Shown: positions 20,342 to 32,708 of the stretch, in pieces | How positions within the stretch are numbered: the first letter of the stretch is position 1 | Layout: the number at the start of each line of letters is the position of its first letter | Source of the DNA: Darksidea phi | Lineage: Eukaryota; Ascomycota; Dothideomycetes; Pleosporales; Lentitheciaceae | Length of the DNA stretch: 64,000 nucleotides | Assembly (NCBI GenBank): GCA_030770425.1 | Contig: JASJFT010000225.1 | Span: forward strand, 1 to 64,000 | Direction of reading: 5' to 3' | Translations under genes and position numbers: made by a program | The notes under the pieces: model-generated | What the model was told of the DNA's origin: nothing | Database searches by the model: none | The model's input: only the letters and a program-made list of their open reading frames with translations

Positions 20342-23300
20342 ATGGCTTCTTTCCAGCACAGGTCCGCTCCCAGGTGGACGGCTGTGTTCCTTTCGTGGGC
20401 AGCGCTGTGCTGCCTGTTCGTTCCTGTGGGTATGTATTCAGCTCCCCGCCAGCTCTCAGCTCCAATTCCACCTGTATCTCCTCTAATCCGATCTAATCGA
20501 GCGCTGCAGTTATGGTTAAACAAAACGATTTCAAGAAATGCGATCAGTCCGGCTTCTGCAAGCGCAATCGCAAATTCGCCGATGACGCCGCCGCTTCCAA
20601 CTCGTGGACCTCGCCGTACGCCCTCGATGCCGCTTCTATCACATTCAAAGATGGGCAATTGTCCGGCACAGTGCTCAAGACGCTGAAGGAGGGCGAAGAA
20701 ACGGTCAAGCTACCACTTACCGTGACGTTCCTTGACTCGGGCGTCGCGCGCGTTACCCTGGACGAGGAGAAAAGGCAGAAGGGCGAGATCGAGCTGAGGC
20801 ATGGCAGTAAGGCGAGGAAGGAACGGTATAACGAGGCGGGCAAGTGGGCGCTTGTGGGAGGCTTAAAGGTCTCTCAGGGTGCCGCATTGAGCGAGAAAGC
20901 GGAGAAGGGATACACCAACGTTTTCTATGGCGAAGGTGGAAAGCACCAGGCTGTCATCCGGCACGAGCCCTTTGGCATTGAGTTTAAACGCGACGGTGAG
21001 ACGCAGGTCAAGTTCAACGACCGGGGCTTGATCAACGTGGAGCATTGGCGACAGAAGGTGGAGAAGCCGGTGGAGGAGAAGAAGGAGGGCGAGGAGGAGA
21101 AGGAAGAAGAAGAGAAGAAGGAAGAGGTGAAAGGCGAGGATGAGAGCACATGGTGGGAGGAGACGTTTGGCGGCAATACGGATAGCAAGCCTAGAGGTCC
21201 GGAGTCGGTTGCGCTCGATATCTCCTTCCCCGGGTATGAGCATGTGTTTGGTATTCCAGAGCATGCTACTAGGCTTTCATTGAAGACCACCAGGTATTCG
21301 CACCACTCCAAGGCATGCAGTCACCACTAACGACATGTCAGGGGCGGCGATGGCAACTACAACGAGCCATACCGGTTATACAACGCCGACGTGTTCGAAT
21401 ACGAGCTAGACAGCCCAATGACCCTATACGGAGCTATCCCCTTCATGCAAGCCCACCGCAAAGGCTCGACCGTCGGTGTCTTCTGGCTTAACGGCGCTGA
21501 GACCTGGGTTGATGTGATCAAGTCCAAAACCACTGCAAATCCGCTCTCCCTTGGCACTAAAGGTCACACAGACACCCAGACTCACTGGATCTCTGAGAGT
21601 GGCCTTCTAGACGTCTTCGTCTTCCTCGGTCCCACTCCTGCGGATTTAACACGCCAATATGGCGAGCTCACGGGCTACACCGCCATGCCGCAGTCCTTCG
21701 CCATTGCGTACCACCAGTGCCGCTGGAACTACGTCACGGACGAAGATGTCAAGGATGTCGACCGCAAGTTCGACAAGTTCAAGATCCCGTACGATGTCAT
21801 CTGGCTAGATATTGAGTACACGCATGAGAAGAAATACTTTACTTGGGATCCCTTAACTTTCGTCAACCCCACGAAGATGCACAAGCACCTTGACAAGCGA
21901 GACAGAAAGCTCGTTGCTATCATCGATCCGCATATCAAGAACGTCGCCGACTACCCGGTCATTGACGAAATCAAGAAGAAAGAGCTCGCCGTGAAGAATA
22001 AGGAAGGTGGACTGTTCAATGGTCACTGCTGGCCTGGGGATTCCATGTGGGTCGATTGCTTCAACCCGGCCACTATCACTTTCTGGAAGAGCCTTTTCAA
22101 GTACGACAACTTCAAGGGCACTGCTCCCAACACCTTCATCTGGAACGACATGAACGAGCCATCCGTTTTCAACGGCCCAGAGATCACCATGCCCAAAGAC
22201 AACATGCATCACGGCAACTGGGAGCACCGTGATGTGCACAACATCAACGGGATGACATTCCACAACGCAACATACCAAGCCCTGCTTGAGCGTAAGAAGG
22301 GCGAGATTCGTCGACCTTTCGTACTAACCCGTGCATTCTACTCGGGCAGTCAGCGTAGCAGCGCTATGTGGACTGGCGATAATCTGGCTGAGTGGGCTCA
22401 CCTGGAGGCTTCTCTCCCCATGATTCTCAACCAGGGTATCTCCGGCTTTCCGTTCGCCGGCGCTGATGTTGGAGGCTTCTTCGGCAATCCGAGCTCAGAG
22501 CTTTTGACTCGTTGGTACCAAACGGGTATCTACTACCCCTTTTTCCGCGGCCACGCTCACATCGATACTCGCCGCCGCGAGCCCTATCTCGCTGGCTCTC
22601 CATACACTGAGATTATCACGCAAGCTCTTCGCTTGCGTTACCAGCTGCTCCCCGCTTGGTACACCGCATTCCACGAGGCACACACCACCGGCGCACCCAT
22701 CATCCGCCCAAATTTCTGGGTCCACCCCGACGACGAAGCAGGTTTTGCCATCGACGACCAACTCTACATCGGCTCAACTGGTCTTCTTGCCAAGCCTGTA
22801 ACCAAGGAGGGCGCCGACAGCGTTTCGGTCTATATTGCCGATGACCAACCGTACTTCGACTACTTTGACTACACCACCTACCAAGGCAAGGGCCACCACA
22901 TCGTCCCCGCACCTCTCGAGAAGATTCCGCTCCTCATGCGGGGTGGCCATATCATTCCACGACGCGACCGCCCTCGCCGCTCCTCCGGTCTAATGAAGTT
23001 TGACCCCTTCACCCTTGTTGTTGCCCTTAACAAAGAAAACTCCGCCAACGGTACCCTCTACCTCGATGATGGCGAGACCTTTGACTACCAGCAAGGCGCA
23101 TTCATCCACCGCCGCTTCGCCTTCGACGGCAAGCGCAACATCTTGACCTCCACTAACCTCGCAGGGGGCTCGCGCACTGCTAAGCTCGATGCGTATCTCA
23201 AGGATATGTCGAAAGTAAGAGTTGAGAAGGTTATCATTGTTGGTGCGCCGAAGAGCTGGAAGGGAAAAAAGGAAGTCGTTGTCATGGAGGAGGGCGCCAA

Positions 23301-23430
23301 GGAGAGTGCGAGGAAGAAGAAGGTCTCATTGGAGTACTTTGACGGCAAGGGGAAGCAGGCGAACTGGGCCGTTGTGAGAGATCCTAAGGTTGGGGTTGGG
23401 AAGGGATGGAAGATTGACTTCGAGGGGTAG
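20342..23430 (+). CDS. ER glucosidase II catalytic alpha subunit (GH31)
   Basis: Three exons, 20342..20429, 20510..21293 and 21342..23430, giving 986 residues. It trims the inner glucoses from Glc2Man9GlcNAc2 on newly made glycoproteins in the ER lumen and controls calnexin cycling (yeast ROT2/GLS2). The signal peptide is encoded mostly in exon 1 (TAVFLSWAALCCLFVPV). The mature start VKQNDFKKCDQSGFCKRN is the family hallmark. A Glu/Lys-rich insertion near 235-270 is also usual. GH31 signatures are WNDMNEPSVFNGPE with the nucleophile Asp at about residue 560 and MWTGDNLAEW with the acid/base Asp at about 637. The second intron (21294-21341, 48 bp) is needed to join KTTR to GGDGNYNEPYRLYNAD. 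No beta subunit gene is nearby. Confidence 0.96.
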
Positions 23431-23846
23431 GTGGAGAATATTAAGGGACTATCGAGGGTGAAATAACTAGGTGATGGTTGTGGTTTATACAATGTATGGG
23501 CTTGAGGTCATGTGGTCGCAAGGATGTTGATGCATGTAGGTAAAGGTGCGTTTGAGAGAAGTGAAAGCGCATGTAGAGTATGAATAGAATTTTCGAGTTT
23601 GAGAATGTATAGAGATTTATCGGCGTAGCTGTGGAACATGTACGGTTACTGCCTCGACTTGATCTTGGTTAGATGAGCGTACATCCAACATGAAACTGCA
23701 TGCATGGGTTTTGCGAGGGAGACAATGTGAGGGAGGTGGTCCGTCTTGTCTATTTGGCTTCCATTTCTGACCTTTGCATCGATCTGAACGTTCAAGACAG
23801 CAACTGATCCACGCCGGGACCGCTCGCTACAAAAGTCTCGTTCTGT
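23431..23846. other. Intergenic region between convergent genes
   Basis: About 415 bp with the 3' ends of glucosidase II alpha and the P450. No structure or gene is seen. Confidence 0.5.
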
Positions 23847-25935
23847 TTATACCGTAACCAATTTCTCGAAAACAACAACAGTGCTCTCCCTCGGCACGAT
23901 CGCAGAACGCCACACGAATGTGCGCGAGGCCTTCTCATCCTTGAGCTCACATCGATACTTGCGCAGTATATGAAAAGCAATCAACTTCAAGACGGCAGAG
24001 GCATAGAATCGCCCGGGGCTGTTCAACAGTTAGCAAAATGTGTCCCAGCTATCTTCAAAGAATCTGTACCAGATAAATTTTCCACACCCCCAAACCACCC
24101 ACGGATATGTCGCATCGGTGAGTCTCGTCTTATTGAGAAACCGAGTGGGGTCGAATAAGCTTGGTTCTTCGAAATGGCGTGCATCGGATAAAAGGGCTTT
24201 TTGAGGAACGCAGATCCAATCTCCAGGCCTTGCACAGAGGCCGTCAGAGAAGTAGAATGGCTCGAGGACTTTTCGTCGTCCGGTAACTAGACCTTACGTT
24301 AGTGTCGCAACGCTTCCCGACGAGATACGGTCATCCTACCTGCGTCGGACGTGTGGGCCCGCATCGACTCCTGGATGAAGCTGTCGAGGAGCGGGAACAC
24401 GCATTCGTGGGGTTCGTTACCGAGGACTATCGGGCTTGCGTTCCTCAGCTCAGCTCGTATACCATCGACGAGTTCGATTTGGGTGCAGAAGTCGTGGATA
24501 AGGAAGGTAGCAGTCTGTACACGTTTGTCACTTTGATGATATTGTTTGTGTGGAAACCGAAATGTACCATTGCGACTTGATGGACCGAGCTGAACCATAC
24601 AGCTATAATCTCCCATACCGTTCGTGCAACGGTCCATTGCTTGTGCTCTTGCTGGGGCGCGGTGTCGATCAGCCACTGTACACAGTCGATCTAGTGCACT
24701 TTTAGTAAGTTTTCCACTGGCATTTATGTAATGATCTCACTGGTTTGGGTCCGACTGGGAGCTCCTTCAGTTCTTTGCGCTTTTCCTCAAGCCGAGCTTC
24801 GACGATGGGAGCGAGATAACGAAAGAGTGTTTTTGCGGATCGATGGCGCTTTGTGATGAGGCTAGCTACAATTCTATTTCCCTATTAACATGAGTATGTA
24901 TGGCATTTGGAGTATTACTTACGGGGCAAGAATTCTAGGCGTCATGCGGATGATCTCGCCTGCAAGTAGGACGTCTTCGGGAAAGCGAAGCGCCGCAGCT
25001 GCAAACTCATCGTTGTATGCTGAACACAGCCAGTTCAGTTACAGTCGTAATTTTCTACAATTTCACGGCCACAAGACGTACCGAGCTCCTCGCCAAAGAA
25101 AACTATGCAGTTTGCTTTGGTCACTAGTCGTTTGATCATTGAATGAAATTTCACATGCGACTTCCCTGCTCGGCACCGTCAATGGTACAACCGAACGTAG
25201 AATGCGCACTTACCATCCGCAACCATACCCTTCTCAATACTGCTGGCGAGTTGTGTCTCGATGGTGGAGCTCAGTATTGGCAAGAAATGGGGTAGATTCG
25301 CAGTCATTAAAGACCGTAGGGCGCGGACGAAGCCAATGCCTTCCGCGCCTCTTTGGTCTTTCCATTCGAATCCATACATAGTGTATTTAGGCTGAAGAAA
25401 CTACTTCTCAGTCAGAACAACCGTGCCGAATGCGCTGCGATAGCAGTTGAGGGGAAAGACACGCCTCTTTTGCAGCCGCATGGAGGGAGAGTTTACTAGC
25501 CGGGGCGTCGGTGTATTCTTTGATCTGCTCTGGAGATGAGACCAGCAAAAGATTGTTGGACGGTGTGGGGACGAGAAAAGCGTTTCGATTCTGCTGCGTC
25601 GATGGCGCGATTAGTTGCGGCTTCGAAAGTGAGAAGTGCGTGTCTGGTTGTAGACCTACTGCATAGTATCCGGCGTCGATGATTGATGGTCCCTTGATTA
25701 AGTACATAAACCCCGGTATCTTTCGAAGCACAGAGTAGCATACGAATAGTACCGCTAGAGCGAGGACCAATGCTTGAAGCAGCTCCTTGGCAGCTTTGTG
25801 CTCGGAAAGTCGGTCTTCGTCAGTGCAAAATGGCAAGTGTGGTAGCATTTTGACGCAAGACATAGGGGCAGAAGAGGATATGCTATAAGAGATCGTGTAG
25901 AACATGGTACCAGATCTGGAGGTGAGAGCAGCCAT
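23847..25935 (-). CDS. Cytochrome P450 monooxygenase
   Basis: Nine minus-strand exons: 25465..25935, 25214..25400, 25082..25165, 24923..25019, 24741..24873, 24568..24690, 24340..24514, 24070..24286 and 23847..24018, giving 552 residues. An N-terminal membrane anchor (ALVLALAVLFVCYSVL) puts it on the ER face. Motifs: ExxR as ESMR (about 414-417), RRKVLEPFYFSDG, FDPTRF, and the heme loop WGCGKFICPGRFYA with ligand Cys about 496, split by the last intron. Introns are 48-64 bp and phases agree at all eight joints. The first joint (AAAKE to FLQPKYTM) works only with a GC donor at 25464, so that boundary is least certain. The long frame runs up to 25953 but only from TTG. The family resembles fungal P450s of secondary metabolism or detoxification; the substrate is unknown. 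A UGT follows in tandem upstream. Confidence 0.88.
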
Positions 25936-27020
25936 ATTATAGCTAGTGGCCAAGAACTTGACTTCCTACCAATGTGTACCTCGATTGTCACCGCTAAATG
26001 ATCCGTTTGCATGGATTCTGGCGCTGATATTGCAATAAATCAATTACTCAGAATAATAGCATGTAGCCAATAGATTACAGGTGAGTGGGGAGAGGTTAGT
26101 CGAGTCGCATTCGGTCATTAGCAGCAGAGAACTTGCTCATTTGCAAGCCCCGAAAAATTAAATGCGTGCTCCAGTACAGCCCGCTCCCGTGTGAATCTGG
26201 TAAGGAATAATAGTCTAGGACGTATTGAAGTATCATATGAAATATGTGATATCCACTTTTGAATTGTGGAGCATGAACAGCGAAGTCAAAGTAGTCCTGT
26301 GCAATGTCCGCGAGACTTTTGGACAGCGTAGGTAATCACACCGCTAATTCCCGAGACAAACGCGGCTTTCTAAGGCTCATAGGGCCATTATTATCTTTCA
26401 TTTAGCTTCTTCCATTAACCGACATACCTTTTAGACCCTGTAAACCGATCGTGATAGCTTGATAAAGCTTTCTTGAATGGCGACCTCCCGGGCGAAGCTA
26501 CCTGAGCGAGTACGTCTCATTAAAGAGACCCGAGGGTGTAGTGATTTCTTATTCGTACACCTCAACCACGACGCTTTAGATATCGTACATGGATAGATGC
26601 CTCTGTTCTCGTTCTCTTCCTGTTCTCATGCTTCAAGAATTACAACAACTTCACCGTCGCGTCTCGCCAGGCTAGGCAGAAAATGGGAGAAAACACTCTA
26701 TGACGATTCTGGCTGTATTATCAGACTATCATAGGCGCATGACAAATCGGGGCAATAATTATAACTCAGACCGTCTACCACCTCGAATGCCTAAGGGAAT
26801 GTCATCCAAGAGTTGATGAGGCAGGAGGATCTGCCATTTGGCATTTCAAGCAACAATAGGTCCACAGACACTACTTTGCATTCGTGACTAGTTCTTCACT
26901 TAGAATGAAGCACGCGCCACACTGGTTTAGCCAAAACTGCAAATACTGTAGTCTCAAACCGATGCCACAACCTACTTTCACTGCCACGCCTTCAATGCCC
27001 CGAATCACCGCACTGTACGC
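25936..27020. other. Intergenic region between P450 and UGT genes
   Basis: About 1.1 kb, presumably the P450 promoter and the UGT 3' region. No coding frame with family features and no repeat was found. Confidence 0.5.
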
Positions 27021-28611
27021 TCAAACAGCCTTTCGCTTCCGCTTTTGAAAATCTTTGACAACATCTTTTACCACGCCATCAAAAACCTCACCCACGTCGT
27101 ATTTTTCATACAGTTTGCTCATCTCCTGCGCCTTCTCTTTGAATTTTCCGTCAGTAAGGACCTTATCCACAGCAGTTCCAATCCTTTCGGGAGCAGGCTT
27201 ATGCACTCCTAGATTGATGCCGACTCCCTTGAAGTCGATGATCGCATTTGTAACCGCTTTATCTTGCCCTTCGCCAGCGACTACTAAAGGAACTCCAAGT
27301 CGCATACAGTGTTGGACGGCTCCATATCCACCATTTGAAACCAGCACATCGACCTATCAAGGATTAGTGAACGAAGATCTAGCCTAGATGAACACCACTT
27401 ACCAAGGGCAACAGCACGTCAAACGGAACGAATTTTGCCACCCGCGCATTATTCGGAACGACCAGACCCGGCACCTCTTCCGGTTCTATGACTGCAAAGG
27501 TCGCGATCACCAGCACATCGTCCCGATCTTTGAGTGCTTCAAGCGTTGGAAGCGTCAACTCCTCAGGCCGAGCCTCGATGGTTCCCTGGCTAACGAGCAC
27601 AATCTTCTTTCCCTCTTTCTTTGCCTTCGCAATATCATCCCACCAACTCGGCAGTTTTTCTTCGTTACCGCCCTGATTCCCCACCTTCTTAAATGCCCCA
27701 AAATACCGCACATTCGGTCTCAGATCACTGCGAGGAAACTCAAACTCCGGAACGCCGAGCGTCATAAGATAGTCGGGAAGTAGATCCATAGCCTGCAATA
27801 TTGAAGGATATGTGTCTCCCACGGTGCCAAGCTCTCTCAGCTTAGCCCACCAGTAATCGAATGTACCCTTTCTAAGGTTTTCTTGGGCAACATCTGCGTT
27901 TGCTTTTGCATGCACTTCTTTCGCGTTGGGGCCTTGGTGCGGTCGCTTTCCCATGGAGAACGGAAACGTATCATTGGAGTCCAATGTCAACGGATGCAGA
28001 CTGATACCGATGGCGGCATCCGGTCTAATTCCCGGTGCTCCAAGCAATATCGGATGATGGCCGGTAAGCGTACAGTCGAAGAGAGACACTAGCGCCTTGT
28101 CATTTCCGTAAGTCTGGCGAAACTGTTGGAAGTGCGCTTGTAGCGTGTTGTGCACATCTGCCATGCGGTCCATAAGGACTACCTTCATGAGGTAGTTGTT
28201 TTGCTCTTCGCCAGGAGGAAGAGAATGAAAAATCGCCATTTCATCTTCGGTCATTTTGTCGTCAGGACCTTGCATCGGTGAGAATTTGATGTTTGAGTGC
28301 AAATTGCTAATGTGCTTGTCGAAGATGCGACCCGTGATGAAAGTTATAGGGTATCCTAGTTCTGCTAGCGCGACCGCGACTGAGGCGACCTTCTCGACGT
28401 GTGACCATTGCATCATTGCGGCGACGAATAGAGGGGTTTCGGAAGGAGGCGGTAGGCTTTCAAGAAAGAAGCTGCCGAATGGCACCTTAGAAAGGTGAGG
28501 TTGTATGATATCAGGTATTCCACGAAATGGTGTTGTAGAGAAGATCTGAAAGTAAAGCAGTGCCATTAATGGCACAAGGCCTAAGCTCAAGGCTCTATGA
28601 ATTAGAGCCAT
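27021..28611 (-). CDS. UDP-glycosyltransferase (GT1 family)
   Basis: Two minus-strand exons, 27403..28611 and 27021..27353, separated by a 49-bp intron, giving 513 residues. The N-terminus has a hydrophobic anchor (LSLGLVPLMALLYFQIF). The acceptor-binding half contains PLFVAAMMQWSHVEKVASVA and the GYPITFITGR strand. The C-terminal nucleotide-sugar half contains KKIVLVSQGTIE, VPFDVLLPL and then, across the intron, VDVLVSNGGYGAVQHCMRLG followed by VPLVVAGEGQDK. The last is the GT1 donor-binding signature with Gln/Asp contacts. The basic tail QKRKRKAV is unusual. It would attach a sugar to a small lipophilic acceptor. Same strand as the P450 1.1 kb downstream, so the two may act in sequence on one compound (inference). 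Confidence 0.9.
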
Positions 28612-30071
28612 GGCGAAAGACAGAATATGGTCGAGGGACGAGAAGATGCGGCATCTATTAACGTCTATTTATTGTGCGTTTGTTACCCACGCACCCTGCT
28701 TGGGTTCAAACAAATAAGGATCTGACGTCAGACTATCACATTTCACGAGGGCTAACTCCATGATAGGGTGGATCGAAGACAATTAAGCGCATCAAATATC
28801 TGCCTTACCTAATTGCAGGTTAGCGCTGACAAATGCCAATCAAAGAGTGTCGCACGGGTACGTTCTCGTGCGAATGTTGAGAGGCAACTTAGAGAGATGT
28901 TTTAGATACACTTCTAGATTTTTATTGTTTTGATTATGTAAAGCGATGAGTTGTGTAAATTCTAGAGAAACGAGACTCCACAGTATTTGAGCAAGGGTGG
29001 ATGCAAACGCAAGTGGTCCGGAACTTACTTCTGTACGATGTTAATGCCTAGGCCAAACTTGCCTTGAAAACCTAATTCCAGTTGCTGCCTGTGTCACTGT
29101 TAACGACGCAACAAACGGCACCTCACCATTGCTGCCATGTCCGTTCCAGGGATGGGGACAGGGACGACAGCCATGGGTGGCATCCGTGCGATATTTCAAT
29201 GCGCTATACGCGAAGCAGAAACTCTAACTGATCCTGCTGCTTCGACGGGCTCGTCGGAAACAAAAGCGAGGGGTATTGTTCGCCAACCAGCAAGCAAGCT
29301 CCTCAAACTGCTGGATGACTTACCATATACAACTATATCACTTAGGTGCCGGACCACTCCACGCATTCCTGCGACGCAGGTGGCAATTTTACCTGTCGAC
29401 AGCTGCAGCTGGAGATTCGAGATGCACTCAAGCCCGAAAATAGCATCGAAGAGATCGTTGACATTACTTGCAAAGGCCGGAAGCAACCCCCTCTTCTCGT
29501 CAAATCCGGAACTTCGCACGCACGGTTCGGTCTCGTTCAAGTTATCACGATCCGCATACTGATTCCAGAGCGTAACTACTATCACCAGAGAAAGCTGGGA
29601 ATTTTGTAAGTAATCCATAGTATATAATTCGTTATAGTTCTTATGACGAGCGTAGCCCAATTCACTACGCAAAGTACCGACATCCCTTGGGAGAATATTT
29701 TCTGACTATGTACGCACGCACTTAGAACGGGTTGTGGTTAAGACATCTCAGCGTCATCTTGACAGGGAACCCTGACAAACGATCTATTTTGGTTTATGGA
29801 GATCTGAAATCACTCAACAGTTCCATTTTCACTAACTTCGTGGAGAAGGTATATATCCTCTCTATAAGAGATCTAGGAGTAGTAAAGAGTACAAAAAGGT
29901 ATATATTATGTAACTTATCCCGCCCCACACGCGCTGGTTACCTACTTAGTTAATCTACAGTGGGCTGGGCCGGGAATGCCTAGACGCGTCCTGCGGGGTA
30001 GCGGGACTGCTGATCGTTGTTATCAATAAGCCCTCTGCTGCTTTCGGCTCCACGATGCTACTGAAACCAGC
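28612..30071. other. Intergenic region with unassigned open frames
   Basis: About 1.46 kb upstream of the UGT. Opposed frames at 29137-29562 (plus, 141 codons), 29196-29672 (minus, 158 codons) and 29346-29609 (plus) overlap each other. None shows a motif I recognise and codon use gives no clear winner. A decayed gene continuing into the NLR-like relic at 30072 is possible. Confidence 0.35.
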
Positions 30072-30360
30072 ATGGTCGCCAGCAAGACCTCCCACAAGAA
30101 CGGCCTCGTCTTTCGCGTCACGGGCCTGCCAGCCTTGCAGCCTGATGGTGAGCTAGCTGAACGCAGCGATTAAGTGTACCATCCATAATAGTTTGAAGAA
30201 TGACGAACGGTCGAAGCTAACTGTTAACACGGCTATTGTACCCTCTTGCTACAATGACACGAGAGTTGCATTGGTAGAGTTCTATGGCGGGGCGCGTATA
30301 CTCCTGACCGAGCTGACGGACAAGCCGCTGGGCGACTGGCAGGTCGAGATGATAAAATAA
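30072..30360 (+). pseudogene. Truncated N-terminal relic of an NLR-like (DUF676/NACHT-ankyrin type) gene
   Basis: The first frame starts at ATG 30072 and reads MVASKTSHKNGLVFRVTGLP, then ALQPDGELAER, and hits TAA at 30171. In another frame it resumes as SLKNDERSKLTVNTAIVPSC followed by YNDTRVALVEFYGG, and ends with ELTDKPLGDWQVEMIK and a stop at 30360. The run GLVFRVTGLP..(D/G)EL..IVPSCY..VALVEF.GG..LTEL..PLGDWQVEM matches the opening domain found in many Pezizomycotina proteins. In those it precedes a DUF676-like lipase or NACHT domain and repeats. The rest of the gene (normally more than 1000 residues) is absent. The internal frameshift and abrupt 3' loss make it a dead fragment. Confidence 0.55.
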
Positions 30361-31173
30361 GATAACATAGGGTAGTATAGGAACAAGGTAAGAAAAGCGG
30401 ACAGGGTAGTAGGTGTTAGACTCAGTGCTTTAGGTGTGAGTAACTTTAAAGCGGCATAGAAAACCTCTAAAAGTAGAGTCAAAAATCTCTGGACATGGAG
30501 TCACTATAGTCAGCTATATACCCATCCTACTTATCTAAGATGATAGAAGATCGGGCGATAGATCAACCGAGGTCCACCGCTTCATGTTTATCGCAGTACT
30601 CTTCACGACACTGACCAATGCTTGACCTTTCAACGGTTGGCAATTCCGTGCATTCGATTGCAAGAGTACATTCTGATACAAACATCTCACTGCGCCTCTC
30701 GATGCGTGTGTCATATGTTGAGGCGGTGAAAGCATATTAGATGGCGTAAGAAGCTTGAGAAAGAAAGTTCGCTAAATATGCAAGCATAAAGTTATACACA
30801 AACAACTTGCAAGTCGATTGGGAACTGCGCCACTTCGATATCGCATCCAATACCCCAAAGCGTCAGAGTTTTTCCACTGATTGGAGCCACATCATGGTGT
30901 CGCTCAGCATATGTATGCTGCGTGCTATTAGATACACGTGTTGATCTTTCCCGTTCCGCATACTCGCGGAGACCGCAGCTACCCGAAAATCATCACGCGT
31001 GTAACCTCGCCGAGTACTTACACCTAGTAGACCTTCGCGGTTTCTCTGCCACTGTAAACACACTTGAATTACTTTGCCCCAACCTCCGCTGCAAGCTTGC
31101 AATCTCACATACAAAGGTCATTTTTTGCTACTCATAATTACAATCACACAGGCGCTGCTACGATCGACACATC
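30361..31173. other. Intergenic region upstream of sulfite oxidase
   Basis: About 810 bp with no recognisable gene. It contains the promoter of the next gene. Confidence 0.5.
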
Positions 31174-32434
31174 ATGGTTCAGGTACGTCGGTAAAATTAT
31201 CCAAATGCGGTATCGTGTTTGTCCGCCAAAAATGTGAGCATCGAGCGGCTGACGTGACGGATAGCTTGAGTACTCTGTCGAAGAACCGTTAAACCGTGAG
31301 CCAAAACTGGACAAGTTGGTTTCAAGGTATAATTTCCGACTTCTCTTCGTTAATCGGGATCAAACAGCAAAGGATTGACAATGCGCAAGTTTCATCACAC
31401 AAGACGGCTACGACCGCAACCACGGCCCCATCCCGCACCTCGACGCGTCAACACATCGCGTTTCTGTTAATGGCCTCGTGAAAAATGAACTATCGCTTTC
31501 GGTAGACGACTTGAGGGGCTTGCCGCAACACACTATCATCTGTGCGCTGCAATGCGCCGGCAACCGCCGGCACACCATGCGCACCAAACTAAAAGAAGTC
31601 TCCGGCATCGACTGGTTCGATGGCGCAGTCATGAATTGCAAATGGACCGGCCCGCTTCTACACGATGTGCTCGAGAAGGCCGGTGTGGCTGTCGAGAAAG
31701 AGAAGTGGGAGAGCACGCACGTAGCATTCGCATGCCACCAAACAGCTACGCAAGACGACGAGTGGTATGGTGCAAGCATCCCGCTTGCACGCGCAATGAA
31801 TCCGGAGTGTGGTATCATGCTAGCGCTCGAAATGAACGATAAAAGCCTCCCTCCCAAGCACGGAGCACCTGTCCGCGTGGTCACGCCGGGTATAGCCGGC
31901 GCGCGGAGCGTGAAGTGGCTCGACAGCATCACGGTTCAGACTTGCGAATCGAGTAATTACTACCAACAACACGATTACAAGATCCTACCCCCGGAGGCCG
32001 ACTGTGCCGAGAAAGCAGAGAAATGGTGGGACAAAGTCTCCGCAATGCAAGATATGCCTGTGAACAGCGTCATTGCGATCCCAGCATCCGACTCTACGGT
32101 GAAGGCGGATGAGGACGGGACGATTGAGGTCAAGGGATATGCATTGCCCTCTGGATCCGACGGCCCTATCGTTAGAGTCGAAGTTAGTGTGGATGGGGGT
32201 AAAACGTGGCAGGATGCGGAATTGTTGAAGGCGAAAGAGGCCGAGCAGGGCGAGCTGAAGTGGGCGTGGTGCTTATGGAGGGCGAGAGTCAAAATCGAGA
32301 AGGGCAAGGATCGAAAGATTTTCAGTCGGGCGACGGATCAAAGTGGGAACACGCAAACCGAGACTGTGGAGTGGAATCTGAGGGGGGTAGCGTATAATGC
32401 GTTTGGGGAGGCTAGCGGATTGGAGATCGTGTGA
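31174..32434 (+). CDS. Molybdenum cofactor sulfite oxidase (plant-like, no cytochrome b5 domain)
   Basis: Three exons: 31174..31182, 31265..31326 and 31390..32434, giving 371 residues. It oxidises sulfite to sulfate. The joined N-terminus reads MVQLEYSVEEPLNREPKLDK, then LVSSFITQDGYDRNHGPIPH, matching the family exactly across both introns. The Mo-pterin domain holds CALQCAGNRRHTM with the Mo-ligand Cys, then GIDWFDGAVMNCKW and GAPVRVVTPGIAGARSVKWL. The C-terminal dimerisation domain begins near residue 240 (KGYALPSGSDGPIVRVEVS). The first exon is only 9 nt, and the second intron ends in the uncommon acceptor AAG. The end SGLEIV is not a peroxisomal PTS1, unlike plant enzymes. UBC7 is convergent 275 bp away. 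Confidence 0.92.
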
Positions 32435-32708
32435 GGCACATCGTTGTGAGACTTGGGAGGTTGGGAAGTGACAGCGCACAAACTATTTTGTCAACGGCCT
32501 ATAGAGCATGGCTAGGAACAAAAGTATCCATTAGCGTTCAAAGCATCATCATGAGAGCGCTACATGCCCACCATATGTTCCATAGGATTCAAACGCCAAA
32601 ACTCCGCGCATCATGCAATCGTGCAATCATAAACATCATATGCAGCCACCATGCCCTCTCCTTTTCCCTTGTTATAGCTCCTCCCCTTATACCCGAACTT
32701 ATCTCCTA

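Noticed and set aside
24060..24100. Apparent one-base frameshift in the P450 heme-binding loop
   Set aside because: A recount shows five consecutive G on the minus strand, giving WGCGKFIC in frame with the CPGRFYA exon. The gene is intact here.
29137..29672. Overlapping frames of 141 and 158 codons on opposite strands
   Set aside because: Neither has a motif, signal or membrane segment I recognise, and each could be the shadow of the other. Noted in the intergenic entry only.
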